A DNA stretch of 22,809 nt from Eubacteriales bacterium (GTDB taxonomy: Bacteria; Bacillota; Clostridia; Oscillospirales; CAG-382): the NCBI GenBank assembly GCA_028701715.1, contig JAQVQF010000008.1, forward strand, positions 1 to 22,809, in the 5' to 3' direction. Of the stretch, positions 15,844 to 22,786 are shown in pieces. The first letter of the stretch is position 1. Each line of letters opens with the position of its first letter. The notes below the pieces were generated by a model. It ran no database searches. It was not told the origin of the DNA and was given only the letters and a program-made list of their open reading frames with translations. The position numbers and the translations under genes are program-made.

Positions 15844-16530
15844 TTAAAAAGCTTTCGGATATTCGCCGCACAGGTAATAAAGCGGCGCTTCGTCTTCCTC
15901 TATCTGCGGGAATCTTCCCATGGTTTCGTAAAAGCGGTTGTCGCACTTGTCGTCGTTGACCATGGAAACCTCTCCGATAAGCACCTTGCCCCTGCCTTTT
16001 TCGCCCCAAAAGGCGTGGTACTGATATGGCGGCAGGGTTATGGATTCGCCGGGCGTAAGGCAAAGCTTTGTACCGGCGGGCACGGTTCTGACATATCCGT
16101 CGGTGGTGACGGTGACGGGGGTATCGGCAAGGGTTTCGTTTTCGCCGCAGTTATAGACCTCCACTATAAGATTGCCGCCGCCGCGGTTTATAATATCCTC
16201 CATCTTATGATAATGAAAATGCATGGGCGAATACTGGTCCTCGTCGGAAATAAGCAGCTTTTCCGCGTAGGTTTTTTTACAGTCAGGCTCGCTGAGACTG
16301 CCGTTTCTTATGGTGAACAGGAACAATCCGATTTTATTAAAATCGCCGTGACCGTAGTCGGTTATGTCCCAGCCGAGCATATGGTTTCTAATCTCGTCGT
16401 ATTCGTGACCCTTTTCCTTCCACTCGTCGGGCGTAAACCACGCGAAGGGCGGAAGATTAAAGTTTTGCTTTTTGATAAATTCGATATTTTCTTTTAGTTT
16501 ATTGTTGATTTCCGAGCGTTTCATATTCAT
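15844..16530 (-). CDS. D-lyxose isomerase-family cupin (D-lyxose/D-mannose ketol-isomerase)
   Basis: A 228-aa cupin enzyme of the D-lyxose isomerase family. Members interconvert D-lyxose and D-xylulose, and several also convert D-mannose to D-fructose. The metal site is visible: MHFHYHKMEDI gives His104, His106 and Glu111, and YHAFWGE gives His172. The conserved end of the fold is GEVSMVNDDKCDNRF. The ATG at 16530 lies 6 nt behind GAAGGGA; a TTG two codons earlier and an ATG two codons later are alternatives. It is the first of three tightly packed genes with a fructokinase-like kinase and an alpha-mannosidase, which points to mannose as the physiological substrate. That choice is inferred from context. 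Confidence 0.88.
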   Translation of the reverse strand: MNMKRSEINNKLKENIEFIKKQNFNLPPFAWFTPDEWKEKGHEYDEIRNHMLGWDITDYGHGDFNKIGLFLFTIRNGSLSEPDCKKTYAEKLLISDEDQYSPMHFHYHKMEDIINRGGGNLIVEVYNCGENETLADTPVTVTTDGYVRTVPAGTKLCLTPGESITLPPYQYHAFWGEKGRGKVLIGEVSMVNDDKCDNRFYETMGRFPQIEEDEAPLYYLCGEYPKAF

Positions 16531-16545
16531 GACCAATCCCTTCCG

Positions 16546-16590
16546 CCGAACCGTAAACTTTTTGACGGTTCTATTTATAGAACCGTTCGG
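16546..16590 (-). promoter_or_regulatory. Competing hairpins before the isomerase ribosome binding site
   Basis: On the minus-strand RNA three segments occur in order: a first arm (16590-16577) ending in ACGGTTCTAT, a second arm ATAGAACCGT (16574-16565), and a third segment ACGGTTCGG (16554-16546). The second arm pairs perfectly over 10 bp with the first, or over about 6 bp (ACCGT with ACGGT and flanks) with the third. The third segment touches the ribosome binding site (GAAGGGA, 16544-16537) of the isomerase gene. Such mutually exclusive pairings are typical of RNA switches, but no known riboswitch class was recognised. Confidence 0.4.
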
Positions 16591-16595
16591 CTTTC

Positions 16596-16644
16596 CGAAA
16601 TTGCGGTTATTAAAACCGCAAAGGCAAAAATTTGCTGATTGAAA
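16596..16644 (-). repeat. Copy B of the 49-bp structured element
   Basis: Second copy of the element at 9609-9657, 39 of 49 positions identical and gap-free. Its main stem is TTGCGGTT with AACCGCAA around a 5-nt loop, followed by a GGCAA/TTGCT-type hairpin. It lies directly after the stop of the metallo-hydrolase gene (16648-16650). Just beyond it, GATTGAAAGAT (from 16637) and ATCTTTCAATC (ending at 16660) form a further 11-bp palindrome that contains the stop codon. The region continues into the competing hairpins before the isomerase gene. Confidence 0.6.
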
Positions 16645-16647
16645 GAT

Positions 16648-17295
16648 TTATCTTTCAATCGTACTCCCTTTGAATTTTCTTAAAAACGGGTTGTTTATCC
16701 TCGCGTCCGAAAGAGTGGTGGCGTCCTCGTGTCCCGGCAGCACCGCAAAATCACCGGGATAATAATAAAGCCTTTTTAACGATTCGTTAAGGTCGTTTTC
16801 ATCTCCGCCGAAAATGGTAGTGCCTATACTGTTCTTAAACAGCGTGTCGCCGGTGAACATACAGTCCTCGAAGATATAACATACCGAACCCTTTGTATGC
16901 CCGGGGGTATGAAGTACGCTGAATTCGAATTCGTCTATTTTGTATTTGCCTTCCTTGTAAATTATAACATCAGCAGGATACATGGGTCTGGGATCGTTTT
17001 CTATCATGGAAGAAAAAACATCCTTTTCATAAAGACATTTTTCATCGTCCTTGTGTATTGCGACCTGTGTCAGCTTGTTCCTCAGGGAATCGGCGGCGAG
17101 AATATGGTCAAAATGCCCGTGGGTGAGGAGTATCACCCTGCAGGATGCCTGTATGGAATCGAGCTTCGCTTTTATCAGCGAATAGTCGTCGCCGGGATCT
17201 ATAACGAGCGCACTTTTTGTCGCTTTTGATTTGAGTATATAGCAATTCGTCCGCATGGGCGAAACGATTACTTTATAAATATAACAGCTGTTCAT
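16648..17295 (-). CDS. Metallo-beta-lactamase-fold hydrolase (glyoxalase II-like)
   Basis: A 215-aa MBL-fold hydrolase. The binuclear metal site is complete: THGHFDH (His59, His61, Asp63, His64), PGHTKGS (His133), FTGDTLF (Asp150) and PGHE (His189). This short form matches the YcbL/hydroxyacylglutathione hydrolase-like group, many of which act on thioesters, but the true substrate is not readable from sequence. The ATG is well supported by GGGAGG 8 nt upstream. It faces argS across a 167-bp divergent promoter region and is followed, after the 49-bp element, by the mannose genes. It may be cotranscribed with them, since no clear promoter was found for the isomerase gene. Confidence 0.9.
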   Translation of the reverse strand: MNSCYIYKVIVSPMRTNCYILKSKATKSALVIDPGDDYSLIKAKLDSIQASCRVILLTHGHFDHILAADSLRNKLTQVAIHKDDEKCLYEKDVFSSMIENDPRPMYPADVIIYKEGKYKIDEFEFSVLHTPGHTKGSVCYIFEDCMFTGDTLFKNSIGTTIFGGDENDLNESLKRLYYYPGDFAVLPGHEDATTLSDARINNPFLRKFKGSTIER

Positions 17296-17316
17296 TCAAA
17301 TAACCTCCCACGTTTA

Positions 17317-17345
17317 ATTATAAATAAATAACATGAATAATACAA
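17317..17345 (-). promoter_or_regulatory. Sigma-A type promoter of the MBL-fold hydrolase gene
   Basis: On the minus strand TTGTAT (17345-17340) and TATAAT (17322-17317) are 17 bp apart. Transcription would start about 15 nt before the start codon at 17295, at or near the ribosome binding site region, so the leader would be very short. Confidence 0.55.
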
Positions 17346-17364
17346 TAGCATTTTCACTATAGAT

Positions 17365-17394
17365 CGAAAAAATTGCACACGGGCGAAAAAATTG
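17365..17394. repeat. Direct repeat CGAAAAAATTG between divergent promoters
   Basis: An 11-bp sequence occurs twice, at 17365-17375 and 17384-17394, with start points 19 bp apart, close to two helical turns. It lies between the minus-strand promoter of the MBL gene and the argS promoter. A protein could bind both copies on the same face, but no regulator is encoded nearby. Confidence 0.45.
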
Positions 17395-17404
17395 TTCATG
17401 CTAC

Positions 17405-17433
17405 TTGAAAATGCGGTATATATGTGTTAAAAT
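17405..17433 (+). promoter_or_regulatory. Sigma-A type promoter of argS
   Basis: TTGAAA (17405-17410) and TAAAAT (17428-17433) are separated by 17 bp. The start point would be near 17440, about 23 nt before the argS ATG. There is no room for a T-box leader, so argS does not appear to be T-box controlled here. Confidence 0.65.
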
Positions 17434-17462
17434 ACATTGATGATTATTAAAAGGATGTATAT

Positions 17463-19160
17463 ATGGAGCAAATAAAAAAGATTCTGGCGGCGTGTATAGC
17501 AAAACATATCGACGGCGCTTTGAACGAAGAAGAAATAATTAATTTAATGGAATATCCCGCCGACGCTAAAAACGGAGATATATGCTTCCCGTGCTTCAGG
17601 CTCGCCAAGGCGTTCCGCAAGTCGCCCGCTGCGATAGCGGAAGAGCTTTCCGGTAAAACAGAGCTTCCCGCCTGTGTGGATAAAGTCAGCGCGGTTTCGG
17701 GCTATGTAAATTTTTATTTTACATCCGTTTGTTATACCGAATTGCTTTCCGGCGTAACGTTTGACGGTGATATAACGAAAACAGGCGAAGGGAAAACGAT
17801 ATGCATCGATTTTAGCTCCCCAAATATCGCCAAAAAGTTTCATCTCGGTCATATAGGCACCACTATAATAGGCAATTCGCTGCGTAATATATTCGGTTAT
17901 TGCGGGTATAAGGTGATTGCTATAAACCATCTCGGCGACTGGGGTACCAATTTCGGCAAGCTCATATGTGCCTACAAGATGTGGTCGTCCAAGGAAAAGG
18001 TCGAACGTGACGGAGTTGTCGAGCTTGAACGCATATACGCGAAGTTCAATAAGGAAGCGCAGGAGAACGAGTCGCTCAATCAGGACGCGCGTGATGCCTT
18101 CAGCGAGCTGGAGAAGGGCAACGCCGAATACCGTGAGATATGGCGTTCTTTCAGGGAAATATCCCTGAAGGAATACATGAAAACCTATAATTTGCTGGAT
18201 ATAACCTTTGATTCCTTTACCGGTGAATCTTTCTTTACCGACAAGATGCCTGCCGTTGTTGAAGAACTGCGCGAGAAGGGACTTTTAAAAATCGACGACG
18301 GCGCGAGCGTGGTCGACCTTTCGGCGTATAATATGCCCCCGTCACTTATTCTCAGGCGTGACGGTTCGACTTTATATCCCACAAGGGATATAGCCGCCGC
18401 CGAGTGGAGGAAGAAGGAATACGATTTTACAAAATGCATATATGTCACCTCCGCCGGGCAGTCTCTGCATTTTGCTCAATGGTTCAAGGTAGTAGAACTT
18501 ATGGGATATAAATGGGCTAAGGATCTTATCCACGTACCATACGGTACCATGTCCTTCAACGGTGAAAAGCTGGCTTCCCGTACGGGAAATATTATATACC
18601 TCGACGATCTGCTTGACCAAGCGGTGGAAAAGGCAGAGAAAATAATAGAAGAAAAGAATACAACGCTTGAAGATAAGCATGGCACCGCCATAGCGGTGGG
18701 TGTGGGCGCGGTGGTTTTCAACGCGTTATTCAATTCAAGGATAAAGGATGTCGATTTTTCCTGGGATACCGCGCTTTCCTTCGAGGGCAACACAGGCCCG
18801 TATATACAGTATACCTACGCGAGATCATGCAGCGTTCTCCGCAAATGCGCCGACATTACCGAAAGCGGAGCCGGTGATTACGGGAGATATGAGCCCAATT
18901 CGGATGAAAAAAGGCTTGTCAAGCAGCTTACGCTGTTCCGAGGCAAGGTGCAATCCGCAATGAACGATTGCGAACCGTCAGTCATAACACGCTATCTTCT
19001 CGAAACCTGCGGACTGTTCAATCAGTTTTACCACAGCTCAACGATTATACATGCGGAAAACGAAACAAAGCTTTTCCGTGTGGCGCTGACCTCCGCTTTT
19101 AAGGTGATTGCGGGCAGATGCCTTGATTTGTTGGGTATGAAAAAAACAGAAGAAATCTAA
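17463..19160 (+). CDS. argS: Arginyl-tRNA synthetase
   Basis: Class I aminoacyl-tRNA synthetase of 565 aa that charges tRNA-Arg. After the N-terminal tRNA-binding domain come the nucleotide-binding block SSPNIAKKFHLGHIGTT, with HLGH at 127-130 in place of HIGH, and NHLGDWGTNFGKL. The ArgRS form of the second class I signature is GEKLASRTGN (367-376). The C-terminal anticodon-binding domain ends in the family-typical LLETCGLFNQFYH. AAAAGGA lies about 8 nt before the start. It has its own promoter and is followed by yebC after 19 nt. Confidence 0.96.
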   Translation: MEQIKKILAACIAKHIDGALNEEEIINLMEYPADAKNGDICFPCFRLAKAFRKSPAAIAEELSGKTELPACVDKVSAVSGYVNFYFTSVCYTELLSGVTFDGDITKTGEGKTICIDFSSPNIAKKFHLGHIGTTIIGNSLRNIFGYCGYKVIAINHLGDWGTNFGKLICAYKMWSSKEKVERDGVVELERIYAKFNKEAQENESLNQDARDAFSELEKGNAEYREIWRSFREISLKEYMKTYNLLDITFDSFTGESFFTDKMPAVVEELREKGLLKIDDGASVVDLSAYNMPPSLILRRDGSTLYPTRDIAAAEWRKKEYDFTKCIYVTSAGQSLHFAQWFKVVELMGYKWAKDLIHVPYGTMSFNGEKLASRTGNIIYLDDLLDQAVEKAEKIIEEKNTTLEDKHGTAIAVGVGAVVFNALFNSRIKDVDFSWDTALSFEGNTGPYIQYTYARSCSVLRKCADITESGAGDYGRYEPNSDEKRLVKQLTLFRGKVQSAMNDCEPSVITRYLLETCGLFNQFYHSSTIIHAENETKLFRVALTSAFKVIAGRCLDLLGMKKTEEI

Positions 19161-19179
19161 ATTACCGGGGGGATATATA

Positions 19180-19902
19180 ATGTCCGGGCATTCCAAATGG
19201 AACAATATAAAGCATAAAAAAGAAAAAGCCGACGCGCAGCGCGCCAGCGTATTTACAAAAATAGGCAAGGAGATAGCCATCGCCGTAAGGGAAGGCGGAG
19301 CTGATCCGGCGGCAAATTCCAGGCTGGAAGCGTTAATAGCCAAGGCAAAGGCAAGCAACGTGCCTAATGAAAACATCGATCGCGTTATCAAAAAGGCCTC
19401 CGGCGCCGACGCCGCGCAGTATGAGGTCGTGTTTTATGAGGGGTATGGTATAGGCGGTGTAGCGGTCATAGTTGAGACCACAACAGACAACCGCAACCGC
19501 ACCGCGGCGGATATACGCCATTATTTTGATAAATACGGCGGTAATATGGGCACCACGGGCTGCGTATCCTTTATGTTTACGGACAGGGGAGTTATAATAA
19601 TCGAAGCCGAAAACGTAAAGAACGAAGAAAAGCTGATGGAGGACGCGCTCGAATGCGGAGCGGATGACATCAACGACGACGAGGATTCGTTTGTGATATA
19701 TACAGCTCCGTCAGCTCTGACCGAGGTGAGCGAAGGGTTGAAAAAGTCAGGCTATGAGATATTTTCGGCGGAGGTTGAAAAGATACCCTCTACTTATGTT
19801 TCCTTATCCGATCCGGAACAGCTTGAAAGGTTTGAAAAAATGATCGACCTGCTCGAGGATAACGACGACGTCCAGAATGTGTGGCATAACCTCGAAGAAT
19901 AG
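19180..19902 (+). CDS. yebC: YebC/PmpR-family protein
   Basis: A 240-aa member of the YebC/PmpR/TACO1 family, full length. The opening MSGHSKWNNIKHKKEKADAQ is diagnostic, and the block NVPNENIDRVIKKASG and the central YEGYGIGGVAVIVE match throughout. Members have been described as transcription regulators and, more recently, as helpers of ribosomes stalled on proline-rich stretches; which applies here cannot be read from sequence. GGGGGG lies 5 nt before the ATG. It is likely cotranscribed with argS, 19 nt upstream, and with the zinc-ribbon gene 24 nt downstream. Confidence 0.96.
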   Translation: MSGHSKWNNIKHKKEKADAQRASVFTKIGKEIAIAVREGGADPAANSRLEALIAKAKASNVPNENIDRVIKKASGADAAQYEVVFYEGYGIGGVAVIVETTTDNRNRTAADIRHYFDKYGGNMGTTGCVSFMFTDRGVIIIEAENVKNEEKLMEDALECGADDINDDEDSFVIYTAPSALTEVSEGLKKSGYEIFSAEVEKIPSTYVSLSDPEQLERFEKMIDLLEDNDDVQNVWHNLEE

Positions 19903-19926
19903 AAATTAAAAATCAGGGAGGACACC

Positions 19927-20295
19927 ATGAAATGTAACAACTGCGGAAAACCGATTCCCAACGGTTCGGAAAGCTGCCCGTACTGCGGCACAACACAGAA
20001 CGCGGTTTTGGAGGATTTCGAGGAACCGCGTTATTGCCCTTTCGCCGTCGCGAGCTTTATTGTATCGCTGGTAGGCACACTGCTCTTTGCGGTTATATGC
20101 GGTCCTGTCAGTATGATTCTCGCAGGGATAGCCTTTTATAATTTTGACAGATTTGCCGATAAAGCTTCTCCGAAGCTGAAGGGAAAGGGCTTTATGATCG
20201 CAGGCTTTCTCCTGGGAATCTTTGAATTCGTAATAGGGGCTGCCGCTCTTGCGGCGAACAATTCCACCGCCGTGTTCATCTTTTGGATGCATTGA
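19927..20295 (+). CDS. Zinc-ribbon membrane protein with DUF4190-like domain
   Basis: A 122-aa protein with an N-terminal zinc ribbon, CNNC then CPYC (Cys3, 6, 17, 20), a short linker, and two hydrophobic segments at about residues 36-64 and 87-109. The second part, with its SFIVSLVG and GPVSMILAGIAFY motif, resembles DUF4190, common in Gram-positive membrane proteins of unknown role. The zinc ribbon should face the cytoplasm. GGGAGG lies 6 nt before the start. It is the last gene of the argS-yebC group, ending 15 bp before a terminator. Confidence 0.85.
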   Translation: MKCNNCGKPIPNGSESCPYCGTTQNAVLEDFEEPRYCPFAVASFIVSLVGTLLFAVICGPVSMILAGIAFYNFDRFADKASPKLKGKGFMIAGFLLGIFEFVIGAAALAANNSTAVFIFWMH

Positions 20296-20310
20296 TTATT
20301 TACATAATGA

Positions 20311-20339
20311 AAACGGAGACGGCTTTACCGTCTCCGTTT
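20311..20339. terminator. Bidirectional terminator-like hairpin
   Basis: A perfect 12-bp stem, AAACGGAGACGG (20311-20322) with CCGTCTCCGTTT (20328-20339), around a CTTTA loop. T runs are short: TTT on the + strand and TTTT on the - strand. It closes the argS group from the left. From the right it lies only 2 bp beyond the stop of the dockerin remnant, suggesting that it once terminated a gene ending in that dockerin. Confidence 0.75.
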
Positions 20340-20341
20340 GC

Positions 20342-20482
20342 TTACCATTCAATCTCGGTTATACCGAGTATGTGAAGCCTTACCGCTATATAGTCGAGAG
20401 CGGTTATATATCCGTCCCCGTTAATATCAGCTGCCCCGTCGGTGTCTTTTTGATTAAATAAATCGGCTTGATTATTTTCTCT
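20342..20482 (-). pseudogene. Dockerin type I fragment, remnant without a start
   Basis: A 46-codon open frame on the minus strand has no usable start codon. It ends in a recognisable dockerin repeat: DTDGAADINGDGYITALDY, then IAVRLHILG and a stop. This has the calcium-loop pattern DxNxDG and the following helix of type I dockerins, but only one of the normal two repeats is present. It begins just inside the end of the upstream anchored-protein gene, in a different frame (its open frame overlaps that gene's last codons), and its stop lies 2 bp from a terminator. It is probably the leftover C-terminus of an earlier dockerin-bearing protein. The single repeat and missing start make a working product unlikely. 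Confidence 0.7.
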
Positions 20483-21833
20483 TTAATATAACGGCGCCGG
20501 CAAGAACGATAACGGAAATTATAGCAAGAGCTGCAAATCCGGTATCTCCGGTTGGGGGAGCGGTAGGCTCGCTGGTTTCTTCCGCTGCGCTTGTCGCCAC
20601 GCTTTCAGTTTCGCTTGCAGCTTGGCTGTCTTCTTCGCTGGAATCATCCGGTATAATAATTGTGCCGGCTTCGATAATTTCGATTTCATTAAGAAACAGG
20701 AATACTCCTCCGCTTGCCCAGCAGAACTGCAATCTGCAGTACTGCGCGGTTATCACGTCAAATTCCTTTTCGGCCCAGTAGACTTCACCCGGCGTGCCGA
20801 GCAGCAGATCGCCCGCTTCTGTCCAGTCCGAACCGTCGGAGGAATAGGATACAAGAATAAGCGCGGGTCCGGCGATACCGGATACACCGGCGCCGTCCCA
20901 TACATTGGCGCGTACCGTATCCCATGTTTTAGCCGAGCCGAAATCAAATACAACGGTGCCTACGAAATATTCGACGCCTTCTATCGTTTCGACGGTTGTG
21001 TTGTTACCGGCGCTTTCGCCGTTATGATAAAAGCCATACCAGTCGCCCGTATAAGCTTTATCGGGAAGAGCGACGCCGTCGTTAAGAGAGGCTGTATATG
21101 TATCGTATCCCGGAAGATATGTAGCGGTAGCATCAACGGCTAAGTTGCCTTCACTCCCGGCCGGAGGAACAACAACACCCCAGTTGGTATCCATATACTG
21201 CTCGTCAAGCGCGCAGTTGATAATTTCTTCATCGTCGGCGTCAAGACCTGTGGCAAAGCCCTTGGACCATACTACTTTACCGCCTTCGGCTTCGCTTATA
21301 AGTATAGAAGCAACTTTTACTGTACCTGTGGCGTTCCAAAAGCCCATGCCTACGGTAATTAAGCCGACAGTGTCTGTATAGCCTTCGGTTATTGCTATTT
21401 CAGTTGAAGCGCGTCCCGATGCATATGTAGCTTCGAAAGGATTGAATTGGATGCTGTATTCCGCCCAGCCGCCTATGGTTGCGGTTTCGTCGCTGTACTT
21501 GGCAAAATCGGCATAATTAATAAGGTAATCTAAATCATTATACTTTGTAGAATCGGCATAGCTGTAATAGTTGACATAAATGGAATTTTCGGTTACAGTA
21601 CCGCCGCCTGTGCAGTCGTCGCCGAAATAAACATTCGCGCGGACATTGTACGTCTTGTTGCTGAATATACTGCTGTCAATTTGGAAATTTACATACGGTG
21701 TGTAGGTGGAATCTGCTTTGAGCCAGAGATAGGAAGAAGGGCCTTCCGTTTCTGTTTCATCAGCAGTAACGAAAAGTCCGCAGAGAGAAAGGACCAGAAC
21801 AAGCGCGAGAGCTATCGAAAGGGTTCTTTTCAT
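20472..21833 (-). CDS. Secreted cell-surface protein with discoidin-like domain and C-terminal anchor
   Basis: A 453-aa exported protein. MKRTLSIALALVLVLSL is a signal peptide, probably cut near residue 24. An Asp/Tyr-rich beta domain follows (about 30-190), then a discoidin (F5/8 type C)-like segment (about 228-390, NLAVDATATYLPGYDTYTAS through FLNEIEI), and a Ser/Glu/Thr-rich linker (396-425). The C-terminus is PPTGDTG, a hydrophobic helix and KRK, resembling clostridial variants of the sortase anchor, though a strict LPxTG is absent. The ATG at 21833 lies 8 nt behind GGAGG; an earlier in-frame ATG is part of that ribosome binding site. No enzyme motif was seen; carbohydrate binding is possible. 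A dockerin remnant lies directly behind it. Confidence 0.85.
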   Translation of the reverse strand: MKRTLSIALALVLVLSLCGLFVTADETETEGPSSYLWLKADSTYTPYVNFQIDSSIFSNKTYNVRANVYFGDDCTGGGTVTENSIYVNYYSYADSTKYNDLDYLINYADFAKYSDETATIGGWAEYSIQFNPFEATYASGRASTEIAITEGYTDTVGLITVGMGFWNATGTVKVASILISEAEGGKVVWSKGFATGLDADDEEIINCALDEQYMDTNWGVVVPPAGSEGNLAVDATATYLPGYDTYTASLNDGVALPDKAYTGDWYGFYHNGESAGNNTTVETIEGVEYFVGTVVFDFGSAKTWDTVRANVWDGAGVSGIAGPALILVSYSSDGSDWTEAGDLLLGTPGEVYWAEKEFDVITAQYCRLQFCWASGGVFLFLNEIEIIEAGTIIIPDDSSEEDSQAASETESVATSAAEETSEPTAPPTGDTGFAALAIISVIVLAGAVILKRK

Positions 21834-21877
21834 GTGATATTCCTCCATTATTTATTTTAACATTAAAAGCTAAGAGT

Positions 21878-21906
21878 AAGGTAACATAAATATTAACAAT
21901 TGTCAA
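21878..21906 (-). promoter_or_regulatory. Promoter of the secreted anchored protein
   Basis: On the minus strand a perfect -35 box TTGACA (21906-21901) is followed after 17 bp by TACCTT (21883-21878), a weak -10 box. Transcription would start near 21871, giving a leader of about 38 nt. The surrounding gap (21834-21963) is very AT-rich and shows no other clear signal. Confidence 0.55.
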
Positions 21907-21963
21907 TAGAAAAATTTATAAAATCGGAATAATTTTTATAAAAAATATACACAAATAATGCGA

Positions 21964-22641
21964 TTATCTCCGCTTTTGGTGGCTTTTTGTTGCGAGCTTG
22001 TATTTAAAATGATTGAGTCTGTATTTGGCATATCTGAAATAATCCGTACCGAAGAAAATAATAATATTTATTAAAGACGTTATAATCGCCGCTCTCAACG
22101 ACCAGCTATTCATTATAAAAGCATAAACAAGATATATACAAGCTGCCCAAGCCAGCCATTTCGCTTTTACCGGAACAAGAAAAAACAGCATTATCTGAAA
22201 ATCCGGGAAAACCGCCGCAAAAGCAAGAAACAGAGACAGATTAAGGTACATATTTATGGTATATCCGGTTATAAAGCCCGCTGTGATGCTGCCGATGATC
22301 CCCAAAAGATAAAACAGATTGAAGCGGAAAGAACCCCATTTGCGCTCCAGCGATGAGCCTATAAGCCAATAGAAATACAGAGCGAATATAATTATGATAA
22401 GATTTTCAAGGGGCGGAAGGAAAATAAATGATATAATTCTCCATACCTGTCCGGAAAAAACAGCCGCTCTGTCGAACATCATTATACTGTACAGGCTGAC
22501 GCCGTTGTTTATGAGGAAAATATAATTTACGACATACACTATTGCCATCGCTCCGACAATATAGCTGATTAGATTTTGCGGGGAACGTCTCCCGAAACGG
22601 TTTTCGATTTTGTCAAGTATTTTATAATTTCCGTAAACCAT
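21964..22641 (-). CDS. Rhomboid-like membrane protein without catalytic residues
   Basis: A 225-aa membrane protein with about six hydrophobic helices arranged like a rhomboid. The WR motif of loop 1 is present as GQVWRIISFIFLPPLEN (64-80), and the helix FRFNLFYLLGIIGSITAGF is family-like. Where active rhomboids have GxSG the sequence reads NMYLNLSLFLAFAA (130-143), and no GH pair follows in the last helices, so the Ser-His dyad is missing. It is therefore a pseudoprotease, perhaps binding other membrane proteins; this group is common in Clostridia but of unknown role. The start is supported by GAGAGG 6 nt upstream. The C-terminus is strongly basic (KSHQKRR). Confidence 0.85.
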   Translation of the reverse strand: MVYGNYKILDKIENRFGRRSPQNLISYIVGAMAIVYVVNYIFLINNGVSLYSIMMFDRAAVFSGQVWRIISFIFLPPLENLIIIIFALYFYWLIGSSLERKWGSFRFNLFYLLGIIGSITAGFITGYTINMYLNLSLFLAFAAVFPDFQIMLFFLVPVKAKWLAWAACIYLVYAFIMNSWSLRAAIITSLINIIIFFGTDYFRYAKYRLNHFKYKLATKSHQKRR

Positions 22642-22734
22642 ATCAAACCTCTCTCCGTAATTTATATCTGTGTTTTTATTTTAATAGAAGATTGTAAAAT
22701 GAAATTGCAATAGAAAAAAGTATCCACAGCGAAG

Positions 22735-22771
22735 ATTCTATGATAGAATTGAGTTACTACACACCAATTCT
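22735..22771 (+). promoter_or_regulatory. Overlapping inverted repeats before the last reading frame
   Basis: ATTCTATGATAGAAT (22735-22749) is a palindrome with a single central base. Its right arm also belongs to a second repeat, AGAATTG (22745-22751) with CAATTCT (22765-22771), which ends directly before the GAAAGGA ribosome binding site. The two pairings exclude each other. They could be an operator, an RNA switch or the end of a mobile element; the sequence stops too soon to tell. Confidence 0.35.
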
Positions 22772-22786
22772 GAAAGGATCATCGCT

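Noticed and set aside
15827..16063. N-terminal extension of the sugar kinase frame
   Set aside because: The extra 79 codons overlap the isomerase gene, are Arg-rich and unlike any kinase. The fold begins at the ATG at 15826, behind a ribosome binding site.
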